DNA of 64,000 nucleotides. It comes from Paraburkholderia kururiensis JCM 10599 = LMG 19447 (GTDB lineage: Bacteria > Pseudomonadota > Gammaproteobacteria > Burkholderiales > Burkholderiaceae). The position numbers and the translations under genes are program-made. The DNA lies in the NCBI RefSeq assembly GCF_003986935.1, contig NZ_RJZE01000003.1:62001-126000 (forward strand), in the 5' to 3' direction. Every line of letters starts with the position of its first letter. The stretch's first letter is position 1. Shown piece after piece: positions 18,024-27,777 of this stretch. The notes below the pieces were generated by a model. It was not told the DNA's origin. It worked only from the letters and a program-made list of their open reading frames with translations, and did no database searches.

Positions 18024-19790
18024 ATGAACTTCAAGGAAATGACGGTGCGAGCCAAACTCACCGTGACCTTCGGCCTGCTGGCGTCCCTCGTTCTTCTCGT
18101 TTCGGGGATCGCGCTGCGTGCGCTTGGCGACGCGAACGAACGGTTTTCGGACTACGTGAGCGGAATCAGCGCCCGCGCGGAACTGGCCGAACAGGTTCGC
18201 ACCGCAGTGGATCGGCGCGCGATTGCCGCGCGCAACCTCGTGCTCGTGACCAAACCCAGCGACATCGAAATCGAAAAGGCGGCCGTCACGCAAGCCCACG
18301 AAGATGTGCAGGCGCGGCTTCGCCAGTTGAAGGAAGCGGTGGCGAACAGCGCGAGCGCAACTCAGCAGGCGCGCGAACTCGTGGCCGGCATCGACCGCGT
18401 CGAAACGCAGTACGGCCCTGTCGCGCTTGCCATCGTCGACGCCGCCCTGCACAACCAGCACGATCATTCCATCGCGATGATGAACGACCAGTGCCGCCCG
18501 CTGCTTGCCGAACTCATCAAGGCAACGAACGCCTATAGCCATTACACGCGTAGCCGCGCGCAGCAGATGATGCAGGAGTCCGCCGAACACTATGCGAGCC
18601 AGCGTGTCCTGCTGATCGGCATCTGTCTCGCCGCCCTTGCGGCTGCTGTGGTCGCGGCGCTGCTCATCACGCGCGGCCTCACGCGCTCGCTTGGCGCAGA
18701 GCCGTCCACGCTCAGCGACATCACGCGCCGCGTGGCCGCAGGCGATCTGAGCACGGTTGCCGGCGCCCAAAGTGCGCCGAAGGGCAGCGTGCTCGCCTCG
18801 ATGAGCGAGATGCAGGCAAGCCTCGTGCGGCTGATCGCCCTGGTTCGCACTGCCGCCGACGGCATCGCCACAGGCTCCAGCGAAATTGCTTCGGGCAACC
18901 AGGATTTGTCATCGCGTACGGAACAGCAGGCGTCTTCGCTGCAGGAAACGGCTTCGAGCATGGAAGAACTCACCTCCACCGTGCGTCAGAACGCAGAGAA
19001 CGCGCAGCAGGCGAGCACACTGGCCGGCAATGCGTCCGAGGTCGCGCACAAAGGCAGCACCGTGGTGGGCCAGGTCGTGGAGACCATGACCGACATCAGC
19101 CACAGCTCGTCGAAGATTGCGGAGATCACCGGCATCATCGAAGGCATCGCGTTCCAGACCAACATCCTCGCACTCAACGCCGCCGTGGAAGCGGCGCGCG
19201 CCGGCGAGCAGGGCCGCGGCTTCGCCGTGGTGGCCAGCGAAGTGCGCAGCCTTGCGCAACGCTCCTCGAGCGCGGCGAAGGAAATCAAGGATCTGATTGC
19301 CGCCTCCGTGCAGAAAATCCAGGAAGGGTCCCGTCTTGCCGACGACGCGGGCAGCACCATGGTCGAAGTCACCCAGGCCGTGGCGCGCGTGACCGACATC
19401 ATGGGCGAGATCGCGGCGGCCTCCACCGAACAGAGTCGCGGCATCGAGCAGGTCAACGTCGCGATCACGCAGATGGACGAAGTCACGCAGCAGAACGCGG
19501 CGCTCGTGGAAGAAGCAGCGGCGGCTTCGAGGTCGCTTGAAGACCAGGGGCATCAGTTGACCGAGGCCGTGTCGTTCTTCCGTCTGGGTTCGAACGAGGA
19601 AGCCCGGTATGGCCGGCTCGCGGTGGCCCCGGCCGCGCCAGCCGCAACGGCCGCAACGGCACGCAAGCCGGCAGCAAAGCGCAGTGCGGCTGACCGGCCT
19701 GCGGTTTCGAGCCGCACGCCGGTGGCGGCGCCCGCGTCCGCTCCCGCCCTTGCGAGCGCGAATGCCGCTCGCGACTGGGAAACCTTTTGA
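18024..19790 (+). CDS. Methyl-accepting chemotaxis protein with C-terminal CheR tether
   Basis: A 588-residue inner-membrane chemoreceptor. A transmembrane helix near 11-32, a periplasmic four-helix-bundle sensor (about 33-190), a second membrane helix (about 192-215), a HAMP-like stretch and a long signalling domain with the invariant hairpin tip ([20 protein letters not shown]) are visible. The protein ends RDWETF, the pentapeptide type that tethers the CheR methyltransferase and CheB, after a long Ala/Pro linker. A strong AGGAGG site fixes ATG 18024. It precedes the opine-like uptake operon and may report the same compound, but that is only positional inference. Confidence 0.93.
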   Translation: MNFKEMTVRAKLTVTFGLLASLVLLVSGIALRALGDANERFSDYVSGISARAELAEQVRTAVDRRAIAARNLVLVTKPSDIEIEKAAVTQAHEDVQARLRQLKEAVANSASATQQARELVAGIDRVETQYGPVALAIVDAALHNQHDHSIAMMNDQCRPLLAELIKATNAYSHYTRSRAQQMMQESAEHYASQRVLLIGICLAALAAAVVAALLITRGLTRSLGAEPSTLSDITRRVAAGDLSTVAGAQSAPKGSVLASMSEMQASLVRLIALVRTAADGIATGSSEIASGNQDLSSRTEQQASSLQETASSMEELTSTVRQNAENAQQASTLAGNASEVAHKGSTVVGQVVETMTDISHSSSKIAEITGIIEGIAFQTNILALNAAVEAARAGEQGRGFAVVASEVRSLAQRSSSAAKEIKDLIAASVQKIQEGSRLADDAGSTMVEVTQAVARVTDIMGEIAAASTEQSRGIEQVNVAITQMDEVTQQNAALVEEAAAASRSLEDQGHQLTEAVSFFRLGSNEEARYGRLAVAPAAPAATAATARKPAAKRSAADRPAVSSRTPVAAPASAPALASANAARDWETF

Positions 19791-20268
19791 CGCTCGCATG
19801 CCGCTTCATCACGGGAGAATGCAATGAACGCAGTCATGGAGTCCGCGCGGCTCGCGGGCGCCGGGCGTATTGGGTGAGGCTGCGCAAGCTCACGCTTTCG
19901 GCTCTCCACGTTGCGTTGCGCGGCCCGCTTCGACAGGCGCGCAACGATCAGGTATCGCGGGCAGCCCCGTCTGCCCGCGAGCCATACGGGTTCCAGTGAG
20001 AACACCTGGCATGCCGCGGCGATGCGGCAATCTCGGGCCCAGGTCCAATTCTGTTGATGTCCATCCCGCCTGGTTCCGCCAACGGGCGAGCAGTGACAAG
20101 GCGAGTTGCAGACGCCTTCGGCACGCCGCCAGGGATTACCCCACCTATAACCGCACGGAATAGCCCACGCCAATCCCGGTCTTTGACAGTCGAATTTGAC
20201 GGTCCTACCGTAGGGCCACCCATAACGATGCGTTCTAAACAACGCATTTCGACTCAAGAACGGACTAC
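19791..20268. other. Intergenic region upstream of the opine-like operon
   Basis: A 478-bp gap with no recognisable gene. Its right end carries the probable regulatory elements of the following operon, listed separately. The left part shows nothing distinctive. Confidence 0.5.
20183..20247 (+). promoter_or_regulatory. Candidate promoter and operator dyads before the opine-like operon
   Basis: TTGACA at 20183-20188 is followed 17 bp later by a poor -10 (TACCGT, 20206-20211); a second option is TTGACG at 20196-20201 with CATAAC at 20221-20226. Two dyads overlap this area: ACGGT/ACCGT (20199-20211) and a perfect 7-bp inverted repeat ATGCGTT-N6-AACGCAT (20228-20247), 21 bp before the ATG of the binding protein. 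The second dyad is placed well for a repressor or LysR-type protein. The promoter call is tentative. Confidence 0.4.
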
Positions 20269-21840
20269 ATGAACAGTCGACTCTTCCCCTTGCTTCTCGG
20301 CATGCTGGCTGCGGCGGGTGCCGTGTATCCGTTCGCCGCTCACGCGCAGGCCGATTCGCGCCCGGTGATTCGTGCGGCCTCCGGCGCCGAGGACATCGCG
20401 ACGCTCGACCCTGACCGCGCCACGTCGACGAACGACGTCACCGTCGTTGCCGAGATATTCAATGGCCTCGCGCGTTTCGCCCCCGGCAGCGCGGATCCGA
20501 AATCGCTCGAAGCGGATCTTGCCGAAAGCTGGCAAGCCTCGAGCGACAGCAAGGTCTGGACGTTTCATCTGCGTCACGGCGTCCAGTTCCAGGGCGGCTG
20601 GGGCGAGTTGACCTCCGCAGATGTCGTCTACTCGCTCAAGCGCGCCGCAGACCCCAAGCGTTCGAGCTTCGCCGCGAGCTTTGCCGAAATCGACGGCGTC
20701 GAAGCCGTTGACCCCTATACCGTGCGCGTCACGTTGAAGTACCCGGACGCCAATTTTCCCGGGCGCGTGTCGAACTATCACGGCGGTTATATCGTCAGCA
20801 TGAAAGCAGCCGAAAAATACGGCAGTCAATTCGGCAATCATCCGGTCGGCACCGGCCCGTTCGCATTTGGCGAGCACGTCACGCAGCAGTACGTGAAACT
20901 GGTCGCGAACGACCAGTACTTCCGCGGCAAGCCGAAGCTCGCGGGCATCACCTGGCGGATGATTCCCTCAGACAGCGATCGCGAGCTGGCCTTCGCTTCC
21001 GGCGAACTCGACGTCATTTACGGCAAGCGCGAGCAGCGCTGGGTAGAACGCGAGCGCAAGCGCAACGGGGCGCACGTCGACATCTTCCAGCCGGCGGAAT
21101 TCCGCACGCTGTTCATCAACCGCACCATCAAGCCGCTCGACAACCTCAAGGTGCGTGAAGCGATTGCCGAGTCGATCAACATCGACGAGATCATGCATTA
21201 CGTGGGCGCCGACGTAGCCGTCAAGGGATGCTCGGCCGTTCCGCCGGGCTACCTCGGAGAAGACTGCTCGAGCGGCGGCTACGCGTACAACGTCGAGAAC
21301 GCGCGCAAGTTGCTGGCGCAGGCCGGCTATCCGAACGGAGTCACGATCAAATCGATCGTGTCGAACATCTCGGCGCAGCGGCCCATCATGGAAATCATCC
21401 AGGCACAGCTGGCCAAAGCCGGAATCAAGCTGGACATGCAGATCGTCGATCACTCGACTTACCAGGCGCAAAGCCGGAAAGATCTGAGCGCGCTCGTCTT
21501 CTACGGCGCGGCGCGTTATCCGGATGCCGATATCTGGCTAAGCGAGTTCTACGATTCGGCTGCCTCGGTGAATACGCCGACAGCGATGTCCAACTTCTCG
21601 CATTGTTCGGTGGCCGACGCCGATATCCGCGCGGCGCGCGTCGAGCCGGATCTCAACAGAAAGCTCGCGTCTTGGAAAAGCGCGCAGCAGAAGATTCACG
21701 ACGACGTGTGCTCCGTGCCGCTCTTCGGTCTGCTCCAGGTCTGGGTGCACAGCGACAAGGTGCAGTATGGCTACGACCTGAAAGGCTCGCTGAACCTCGC
21801 CCCGCTCATTACCGAAAAGACCACGCTGGCTGCTCACTGA
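20269..21840 (+). CDS. ABC transporter substrate-binding protein, family 5 (dipeptide/opine type)
   Basis: A 523-residue periplasmic binding protein with a signal peptide (1-27, cleavage after AHAQ). The SBP_bac_5 pattern is present: LAESWQASSDSKVWTFHLR, GVQFQGGWGELTSADVVYSLKR (shortened here: VVYSLKR) and GTGPFAFGE. It is the first gene of an operon with two dipeptide-type permeases and two ATPases plus oxidative enzymes, so it should deliver the substrate that those enzymes oxidise. Relatives bind peptides, opines or other amino-acid conjugates. The four cysteines in the C-terminal half could form disulfides. Confidence 0.9.
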   Translation: MNSRLFPLLLGMLAAAGAVYPFAAHAQADSRPVIRAASGAEDIATLDPDRATSTNDVTVVAEIFNGLARFAPGSADPKSLEADLAESWQASSDSKVWTFHLRHGVQFQGGWGELTSADVVYSLKRAADPKRSSFAASFAEIDGVEAVDPYTVRVTLKYPDANFPGRVSNYHGGYIVSMKAAEKYGSQFGNHPVGTGPFAFGEHVTQQYVKLVANDQYFRGKPKLAGITWRMIPSDSDRELAFASGELDVIYGKREQRWVERERKRNGAHVDIFQPAEFRTLFINRTIKPLDNLKVREAIAESINIDEIMHYVGADVAVKGCSAVPPGYLGEDCSSGGYAYNVENARKLLAQAGYPNGVTIKSIVSNISAQRPIMEIIQAQLAKAGIKLDMQIVDHSTYQAQSRKDLSALVFYGAARYPDADIWLSEFYDSAASVNTPTAMSNFSHCSVADADIRAARVEPDLNRKLASWKSAQQKIHDDVCSVPLFGLLQVWVHSDKVQYGYDLKGSLNLAPLITEKTTLAAH

Positions 21841-21882
21841 AACCGGTAATGCGTCGAACTGTTTCATTCATCGCGTACGCTC

Positions 21883-23043
21883 ATGAAACCAGTTAGTGAT
21901 CCAGAATATAAACGCGATGCGCAATCCAGCGATGCCATCGTGGTGGGCGCGGGCGTAGTCGGAACCGCCATTGCTTACGGCCTCGCCCGGCAGGGTTGGC
22001 GGGTGCTCGTGCTCGACGGCGCAGATGGCGACTTGCGCGCGGCCAAAGCGAATTTCGGTCTCGTATGGGTGCAGGGAAAGGGCTTCGGTCAGCCGGCCTA
22101 TCAACAGCTTTCGCGTCGGAGCGCCGCATTGTGGGCCACCTTCGCGCAGGAATTGACGGCGGACAGCGGCATCGAAATCGACTACCGGGCGAATGGCGGC
22201 ATTCACTTCTGCGTCGGTCAGACGCAATGGGAACAGCGGGCCGAGAAGCTCGCGCGCTGGCACGAGCAACTGCCAGGGCAAGCAAGCTGTACGGAGATGC
22301 TCGATCGCGCGCAGCTGCAGCGCCTGTTCCCAAAGGCGCAATTCGGGCCGGAAGTGAGCGGCGCAAGTTATGGACGCATGGACGGCCACGTCAATCCGCT
22401 GCGTTTGCTCGCCGCTTTACAGCGCGGGCTGCAAGTACACGGTGGCACATTGCGGACCAACAGTCCGGTCTCGCGCATTGCGCCGCTCGCCGGTGGCGGC
22501 TTCTCGGTTCATGTCGGCGCACAGCGTTTCGAAGCGCCTCGGGTCGTCGTCGCTGCGGGTCTGGGTTCGTCGGCGCTCGGTCCCATGGTCGGGCTGGACG
22601 TTCCGTTGCGGCCGCAGCGCGGTCAGCTGCTTGTCACCGAGCGCCTGGCGCCCATCCTGCCGCTGCCCGCGAGCGGCCTGCGGCAGACGGCGGAAGGGAC
22701 CGTGATGATCGGCGTCACGCAGGAAAACGTCGGCTATGACCTGAGTACGACGACGACTGCCGCAGCCCGCATGAGCCGCCAGGCCGGCCGGATATTGCCC
22801 GCGCTCCGGCAGGCGCAACTGGTGCGGCACTGGTCGTGTCTGCGCGTGATGACGCCGGATGGTTGCCCGGTTTATGCCGAGTCTGCCCACTACCCTGGCG
22901 CCTGGGTCGCGCTGTGCCACTCCGGCATCACGCTCGCCGCATTTCATGCCGGACCGCTTGCCGCCGCGGTGGCGCAAGCACGGATTCCAGACGAACTACA
23001 GATCTTTCACCATGGACGTTTCAATGTTCCGCAAACTGCATGA
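21883..23043 (+). CDS. FAD-dependent D-amino-acid-oxidase-fold dehydrogenase (OoxB/HcnC-like subunit)
   Basis: A 386-residue flavoprotein of the DAO family with the dinucleotide-binding motif VVGAGVVGTAIAYGLA at 20-35 and the C-terminal FAD-contact region near GWVALCHSGITLA (here AWVALCHSGIT). Together with the next two genes it forms the three-part arrangement known from opine oxidases (OoxA/OoxB), hydrogen cyanide synthase (HcnABC) and D-hydroxyproline dehydrogenase, in which this subunit oxidises the C-N bond of the amino-acid substrate. The next gene overlaps its 3-prime end by 32 bp, so they are translationally coupled. Confidence 0.85.
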   Translation: MKPVSDPEYKRDAQSSDAIVVGAGVVGTAIAYGLARQGWRVLVLDGADGDLRAAKANFGLVWVQGKGFGQPAYQQLSRRSAALWATFAQELTADSGIEIDYRANGGIHFCVGQTQWEQRAEKLARWHEQLPGQASCTEMLDRAQLQRLFPKAQFGPEVSGASYGRMDGHVNPLRLLAALQRGLQVHGGTLRTNSPVSRIAPLAGGGFSVHVGAQRFEAPRVVVAAGLGSSALGPMVGLDVPLRPQRGQLLVTERLAPILPLPASGLRQTAEGTVMIGVTQENVGYDLSTTTTAAARMSRQAGRILPALRQAQLVRHWSCLRVMTPDGCPVYAESAHYPGAWVALCHSGITLAAFHAGPLAAAVAQARIPDELQIFHHGRFNVPQTA

Positions 23044-23395
23044 CCCCGGGGAGCAGGCCCCCGTCATGACCTTGACGGTCGATGGACAGACGGTCAGCGC
23101 AGAGCCGGGCGAAAGCGTGGCCGCCGTATTGTTGCGGCTCGCTTCTCCGATCTCGCGCACAACGCCGGTGAACGGCAGCCCGCGCACGCCGTATTGCATG
23201 ATGGGCGTATGTTTCGAGTGCCTCGCGAACGTGGACGGCGTGGCTTCGGTTCAGACCTGCCTCGTCCAGGTACGCGACGGCATGCGCGTGGAGCGCCAGC
23301 ACGGTCGGCGGGTACTCGCCGCGACCGTGCGCGACGATGCGGTGGCCGGCGCTGTCGCCTCTCCCGGCGCGACGGCGCAAGGAGCGCCGCGATGA
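23012..23395 (+). CDS. (2Fe-2S)-binding subunit of the opine/hydroxyproline-type dehydrogenase
   Basis: A 127-residue small iron-sulfur protein. Cysteines 62, 67, 70 and 83 follow the plant-type ferredoxin spacing C-x4-C-x2-C-x12-C (YCMMGVCFECLAN then QTC), so it should carry electrons between the two flavin subunits. ATG 23012 overlaps the preceding gene by 32 bp; ATG 23024 is a possible alternative. The stop overlaps the start of the next gene (ATGA). Homologous in role to HcnA and to the small subunit of hydroxyproline dehydrogenase. Confidence 0.87.
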   Translation: MDVSMFRKLHDPGEQAPVMTLTVDGQTVSAEPGESVAAVLLRLASPISRTTPVNGSPRTPYCMMGVCFECLANVDGVASVQTCLVQVRDGMRVERQHGRRVLAATVRDDAVAGAVASPGATAQGAPR

Positions 23396-24789
23396 GCCGC
23401 TCAGTCGACCTGTTGATTGTGGGAGCCGGGCCAGCAGGCATGAGCGCCGCGCTGCGCGCGCGCAGCCTGGATCTCAGCGTGATCGTCGTCGACGAACAGC
23501 AGGCGCCGGGCGGCCAGATCTGGCGCGCGGTCGAAGCACGGGCCGGCACCCGGACCGGCGACCTGCTGGGTGACGAATACGCCGCGGGTCTGCCGCTTGT
23601 CCGCGCATTTCGCGCGAGCGGTGCGCTCTACGAGCCGGGCACGCAGGTCTGGCAGATCGAACCCGGCTGGCAAGTCTTCATGAGCCGTGGCCAGCAGGCG
23701 GAGTGCGTGCACGCGGCCAACGTGTTGCTGGCCACGGGCGCGCAGGAACGCCCCGCCCCGTTCCCGGGCTGGACCTTGCCTGGCGTGTTGACGGTTGGGG
23801 CCGCGCAGATTCTTCTGAAGACCGCGCGTGAGATTCCACAACCGGCACCGTGGATCGCGGGCAGCGGTCCCCTGGTGTTGCTGTACATGGTGCAACTGCT
23901 GCGAGCCGGCGGCCGGATTGCGGGATGGCTCGATACGTCCCCTGCCGGCGGCTGGCGGCGCGCCCTGCCACACATGGCGCAGGCGTTGCCTGCGTGGAAA
24001 GACCTGCTCAAAGGCCTCGGCTGGACGCGCGAGTTGCGGCGTGCCGGCTTTCCCATTGTCCGCGGCGTGACGCAGTTACGCGGCGAAGGACAAGAGCGCC
24101 TCGCGCACCTCGTCTATCGCACCGCCGACGGACAATCGCGGCGGCTCGACCTGGATCTGCTGCTCGTACACGAAGGGGTGGTGCCTTCCATACACATGAC
24201 CCAGGCGCTGGGCTGCCAACATGCGTGGCGCGCCGACCAACGATGCCTCGCGCCGGAACTCGACCCGTGGGGACAGACGAGCAAACCAGGGATATTTTCA
24301 GCCGGCGACGGCTCCGGCATCGGCGGGGCGCGCGCAGCGTGCACACGTGGCGAACTGGCCGCGCTCGGCATCGCGCTGCGGGCCGGCAAGCTGACCGACG
24401 AGGCGGCGCAGCGCATGGCGGCGCCGTTGCGGCGAACCCTGGCTGCACAACTGTCGATGCGAGGCATGCTGGACGCGCTGTATCCGCCGCGTGCGGAACT
24501 CTTCGCACCGGACGACGACACGGTCGTGTGCCGTTGCGAGGAACTGACCGCCGGCCAGATCCGTGCGGCGGCCCGCATCGGCCAGCCCGGCCCGAATCAG
24601 ATCAAGGCCTTCACGCGCGCAGGCATGGGGCCGTGCCAGGGTCGCCAGTGCGGCTATACCGTTGCGCATATCCTGGCCGCGGCACACGGCAAGAGCGTCG
24701 AGCAGATCGGTTTCTATCGCATCAGGCCGCCTTTGAAGCCGTTGACGCTCGGAGAACTGGCATCGCTCGACACCGGGAGCGACACGTGA
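23392..24789 (+). CDS. FAD/NAD(P)-binding oxidoreductase with BFD-type [2Fe-2S] domain (OoxA/HcnB-like)
   Basis: A 465-residue flavoprotein. The N-terminal dinucleotide motif VGAGPAGMSAA lies at 10-20, a second pyridine-nucleotide-disulfide-type segment follows (LATGAQERP, FPGWTLPGV), and the C-terminal domain has the BFD-like cysteine set CRC (380, 382) and CQGRQC (415, 420). This is the architecture of the A subunit of octopine/nopaline oxidase and HcnB. It should accept electrons from the DAO subunit via the ferredoxin. ATGA overlap with the gene before, GTGA overlap with the gene after. Confidence 0.87.
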   Translation: MSRSVDLLIVGAGPAGMSAALRARSLDLSVIVVDEQQAPGGQIWRAVEARAGTRTGDLLGDEYAAGLPLVRAFRASGALYEPGTQVWQIEPGWQVFMSRGQQAECVHAANVLLATGAQERPAPFPGWTLPGVLTVGAAQILLKTAREIPQPAPWIAGSGPLVLLYMVQLLRAGGRIAGWLDTSPAGGWRRALPHMAQALPAWKDLLKGLGWTRELRRAGFPIVRGVTQLRGEGQERLAHLVYRTADGQSRRLDLDLLLVHEGVVPSIHMTQALGCQHAWRADQRCLAPELDPWGQTSKPGIFSAGDGSGIGGARAACTRGELAALGIALRAGKLTDEAAQRMAAPLRRTLAAQLSMRGMLDALYPPRAELFAPDDDTVVCRCEELTAGQIRAAARIGQPGPNQIKAFTRAGMGPCQGRQCGYTVAHILAAAHGKSVEQIGFYRIRPPLKPLTLGELASLDTGSDT

Positions 24790-25955
24790 CGAGCCAGGCC
24801 GTATTCGACGTTGCTGTGATCGGGAGCGGGTTGCACGGCCTGTCGGCGGCGTTGCACCTGGCGCGCGCGGGCAGGCGCGTCGTCGTGCTCGAACGCGCGT
24901 GGGTCGGCAGGCATGCCTCGGGGGCGTCGGCTGCGGGCGTGCGCACGCTGAATCGCGACCTGCGCGAACTGGATCTCTCGCTCGAAGCCATGGAGATGTG
25001 GCATCGCATCGCATCGCTCGTCGGCGACGATTGCGGCTTTCACGCGCATGGCCAGATTTGCGTCGCGGAAGATGCCGCGAGCTTGTCGAAGCTCGAGGCA
25101 CACGTCGCCGACCTCAACGCCAGGGGATATACGCACGAGGCGATCATCGATGCCAAAGAACTGCGCCGACGGGTTCCCGTGATCAGCCCGCATTGCGTCG
25201 GCGCCTCGATTGCGGCGGACAACGGAGCGGCGGATCCGCATCGCACGCTGGCTGCGTTTCGGCGCAGCGCGCAAGCGGCCGGCGTCGTGATTCGCGAAGG
25301 CTGCGGCGTGCGCGGTATTGCGCGGTGCGGGTCGGACTGGGCCATCGACATGGACCACACAGCGGATGGCGCCAACCAGCAAGCCGGCACGCTCGTCGTG
25401 CCGGCCGTCGTCAACACGGCGGGCGCGTGGGGCGCGCGCATCGCGGCGATGGTCGGCGACACGATTGCACTCGGCACGAAAGCCTCCATGATGATCGTCT
25501 CCGAACGCATTGCCGCCATGATCGAACCGGTCGTTTCGATCATGGGGCGCCCGCTGTCCTTCAAGCAGTCGGATCAGGGTACGCTCGTGATCGGCGGGGG
25601 CCTGCAAGGCGTGCCCGATCTGGACCGCGAGACCGCGGAGGTGCGCATGGGTGTTCTGTGCAAAGGCGCCCGCGCGGCAACCGACCTGTTCCCCTGCGTA
25701 CGCGACGTTCGGATCGTGCGCGTCTGGTCCGGTCTCGAAGCGAGGACAGTGGACATGCTCCCCGTGATCGGGCCTGCGAAGAACGCGCCGGGCGTGTTCC
25801 ACGCCTTCGGGTATTCGGGCCACGGCTTTCAGCTCGCGCCCGTGGTGGGCGCCGCGCTGGCGGACCTGATCGTCCATGGTTCGACGCGCCGCGCCATCGC
25901 GGCGCTCAGTGCTCACCGCTTGATGGTTGTCCCGCCTTCGGAGGTCTGCGCATGA
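24786..25955 (+). CDS. Second FAD-dependent oxidoreductase (DAO family, sarcosine-oxidase-beta-like)
   Basis: A 389-residue flavoprotein starting at GTG 24786, whose GTGA overlaps the previous stop. It has the FAD motif VIGSGLHGLSAALHLARAG (8-26) and the C-terminal block FGYSGHGFQLAPVVG typical of sarcosine-oxidase beta and glycine-oxidase-like enzymes. It is clearly diverged from the DAO subunit at 21883-23043 and has no cysteine cluster. A second oxidase in the same operon suggests two consecutive C-N oxidations or a branched substrate. The last codons overlap the permease start. Confidence 0.83.
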   Translation: MTSQAVFDVAVIGSGLHGLSAALHLARAGRRVVVLERAWVGRHASGASAAGVRTLNRDLRELDLSLEAMEMWHRIASLVGDDCGFHAHGQICVAEDAASLSKLEAHVADLNARGYTHEAIIDAKELRRRVPVISPHCVGASIAADNGAADPHRTLAAFRRSAQAAGVVIREGCGVRGIARCGSDWAIDMDHTADGANQQAGTLVVPAVVNTAGAWGARIAAMVGDTIALGTKASMMIVSERIAAMIEPVVSIMGRPLSFKQSDQGTLVIGGGLQGVPDLDRETAEVRMGVLCKGARAATDLFPCVRDVRIVRVWSGLEARTVDMLPVIGPAKNAPGVFHAFGYSGHGFQLAPVVGAALADLIVHGSTRRAIAALSAHRLMVVPPSEVCA

Positions 25956-26893
25956 TCCGATACACCCTCAAGCGCCTGTTGCTTGCGGTCCCCACCCTGC
26001 TCGCCATGCTCACCGCGGTGTTCGTGCTCGTTCGGCTCGTGCCGGGCGACCCGGCCGCCGCCATGCTCGGCGACCAGGCGAGCGCACAGGCGCTGGCAGC
26101 CCTGCGCAATCAACTCGGTTTGAACCTGCCGCTGCACACGCAATATCTGCACTTCCTCGCCGACGTGCTGAGCGGCAATCTGGGCCGCTCGCTTGCGAAC
26201 GGCCACAGCGTGTTGCGCGAAGTAGCGGCCGTGCTGCCATGGACGTTGCAGCTCACCGTCGCCGCGATCGTGATCGGCATCGGGCTCGGCTTGCCGCTCG
26301 GAATCTGGGCCGCACTCCGGCGCAATGCCTGGCCCGACTACGTCACGCGTCTGCTTTCGTTGGCCGGCCTGTCGTTTCCGGCGTTCGTCTCGGGCATCCT
26401 GATGCTGCTCGCGTTCGCGATCGAACTCGACTGGTTTCCCGTCATCGGCAGTTCGACCTCGGGCAACCCATGGGGCCAATGGCGCGGTCTGGTGTTACCG
26501 GCCTTCAACCTCGGGCTGATCATGACGGCCTATGTGACGCGCGTCACCCGCTCCTCGATGCTGAGCGTGCTGGGCGAGGACTACATCCGCACGGCCCGGG
26601 CCAAAGGGCTGCGACCGGCCCAATTGATCCTGCGGCACGCCTTGCGCAACGCGCTGATTCCTATCTTGACGGTGGTAGGCCTCTATTTCGGCACGCTGAT
26701 CGGCAACTCGGTGCTGACCGAAATCGTCTTCAACCGGCCCGGTATCGGAAAACTGATTCTGGGCGCCTTGAATTCGCGCGATTACACGCTGCTGCAAGGC
26801 CTGATGATCGTGTTCGCCTGTTGCGTCATCGTCGTCAATCTGGTGACCGACCTCGCCTACGCGTGGGTCGACCCTCGGGTGAAATTCAAATGA
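25952..26893 (+). CDS. ABC transporter permease, DppB/OppB type
   Basis: A 313-residue inner-membrane permease with about six hydrophobic helices and the EAA loop near EDYIRTARAKGLRPAQLILR that contacts the ATPase. The N-terminal RYTLKRLLLAVPTLLAML and the later GDPAAAMLG are typical of DppB proteins. Translationally coupled to both neighbours (ATGA overlaps). It forms the inner-membrane pore with the following permease for the substrate bound by the family 5 binding protein. Confidence 0.92.
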   Translation: MIRYTLKRLLLAVPTLLAMLTAVFVLVRLVPGDPAAAMLGDQASAQALAALRNQLGLNLPLHTQYLHFLADVLSGNLGRSLANGHSVLREVAAVLPWTLQLTVAAIVIGIGLGLPLGIWAALRRNAWPDYVTRLLSLAGLSFPAFVSGILMLLAFAIELDWFPVIGSSTSGNPWGQWRGLVLPAFNLGLIMTAYVTRVTRSSMLSVLGEDYIRTARAKGLRPAQLILRHALRNALIPILTVVGLYFGTLIGNSVLTEIVFNRPGIGKLILGALNSRDYTLLQGLMIVFACCVIVVNLVTDLAYAWVDPRVKFK

Positions 26894-27777
26894 GCACTGT
26901 GGCCACTTCGTCTCCTCCCGCCACGCCCGCCGCCCGTTCTGGCGGGCTGTGGCGAACGCTGCTAGGCAATCGCATCGCATGGATCGGTCTGATCGTGCTC
27001 GCGACAGTCACGCTCGCGGCGGTATTCGCACCCTGGATCGCACCGCACGACCCCATCAGCCAGCACATCGCCTATCGGCTGGACCCGCCTTCGGCGCAGT
27101 ACTGGCTAGGTACCGACAGCTATGGCCGCGATGTCCTGTCGCGGCTCATCTACGGCGCGCGCATTTCGCTGCTGGTGGGTTTTCTCGCCGTGTTGATCGC
27201 GATGGTGGTGGGCCTCGTGCTCGGCATCCTGGCGGGGTATCTCGGCGGCTGGGTCGATCAGCTCGTGATGGGGCTCGTCGATGTGCTGCTTTCGTTTCCC
27301 GCGCTGCTGCTGGGCCTCATGGTGGCGGCCATGCTCGGCGCCAACCTGCAGAACCTGATCGTGGCGATCGCCATTACGGAGATTGCGCCCTTCGTGCGCG
27401 TAGCGCGCGCACCAACGATCGCGCTCAAGCAGCGCGACTTCATCGAGGCCGGCCGGGCCCTGGGCTACGGGCCGATTCGCCTGATGGCCGTGCATATCCT
27501 GCCCAACATGATTTCGGAAGTGATCGTACTGGGATCCATGTGGATGGCCACGGCGATCCGTACCGAAGCCTCGCTCAGCTTCATCGGGCTCGGCGTGCCG
27601 CCTCCCATCGCGACATGGGGCGGCATGATCCGCGATGGCTTCGACAACATTCTCGACGCCTGGTGGCTGATCGTCTTTCCCTGTCTCGCCATTCTTGTCA
27701 CGGTGCTCGCCTTGAACCTGCTGGGCGACGCCCTGCGCGACGTGCTCGACCCCAAACTTCGCGGAGAGAACAGATGA
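26890..27777 (+). CDS. ABC transporter permease, DppC/OppC type
   Basis: A 295-residue inner-membrane permease with an N-terminal cytoplasmic stretch, six hydrophobic helices, the DppC hallmark YWLGTDSYGRDVLSRLIYGA (99-118 region) and an EAA loop near DFIEAGRALGYGPIRLM. ATGA overlaps couple it to the permease before and the ATPase after. It is the second half of the heterodimeric pore. Confidence 0.92.
   Translation: MSTVATSSPPATPAARSGGLWRTLLGNRIAWIGLIVLATVTLAAVFAPWIAPHDPISQHIAYRLDPPSAQYWLGTDSYGRDVLSRLIYGARISLLVGFLAVLIAMVVGLVLGILAGYLGGWVDQLVMGLVDVLLSFPALLLGLMVAAMLGANLQNLIVAIAITEIAPFVRVARAPTIALKQRDFIEAGRALGYGPIRLMAVHILPNMISEVIVLGSMWMATAIRTEASLSFIGLGVPPPIATWGGMIRDGFDNILDAWWLIVFPCLAILVTVLALNLLGDALRDVLDPKLRGENR

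Noticed and set aside
21883..24789. Hydrogen cyanide synthase (hcnABC)
   Set aside because: The subunit types match, but gene order (DAO subunit first), the coupled dipeptide-type transporter and the opine-type LysR fit an uptake-coupled amino-acid or opine dehydrogenase better. The families cannot be separated by eye.
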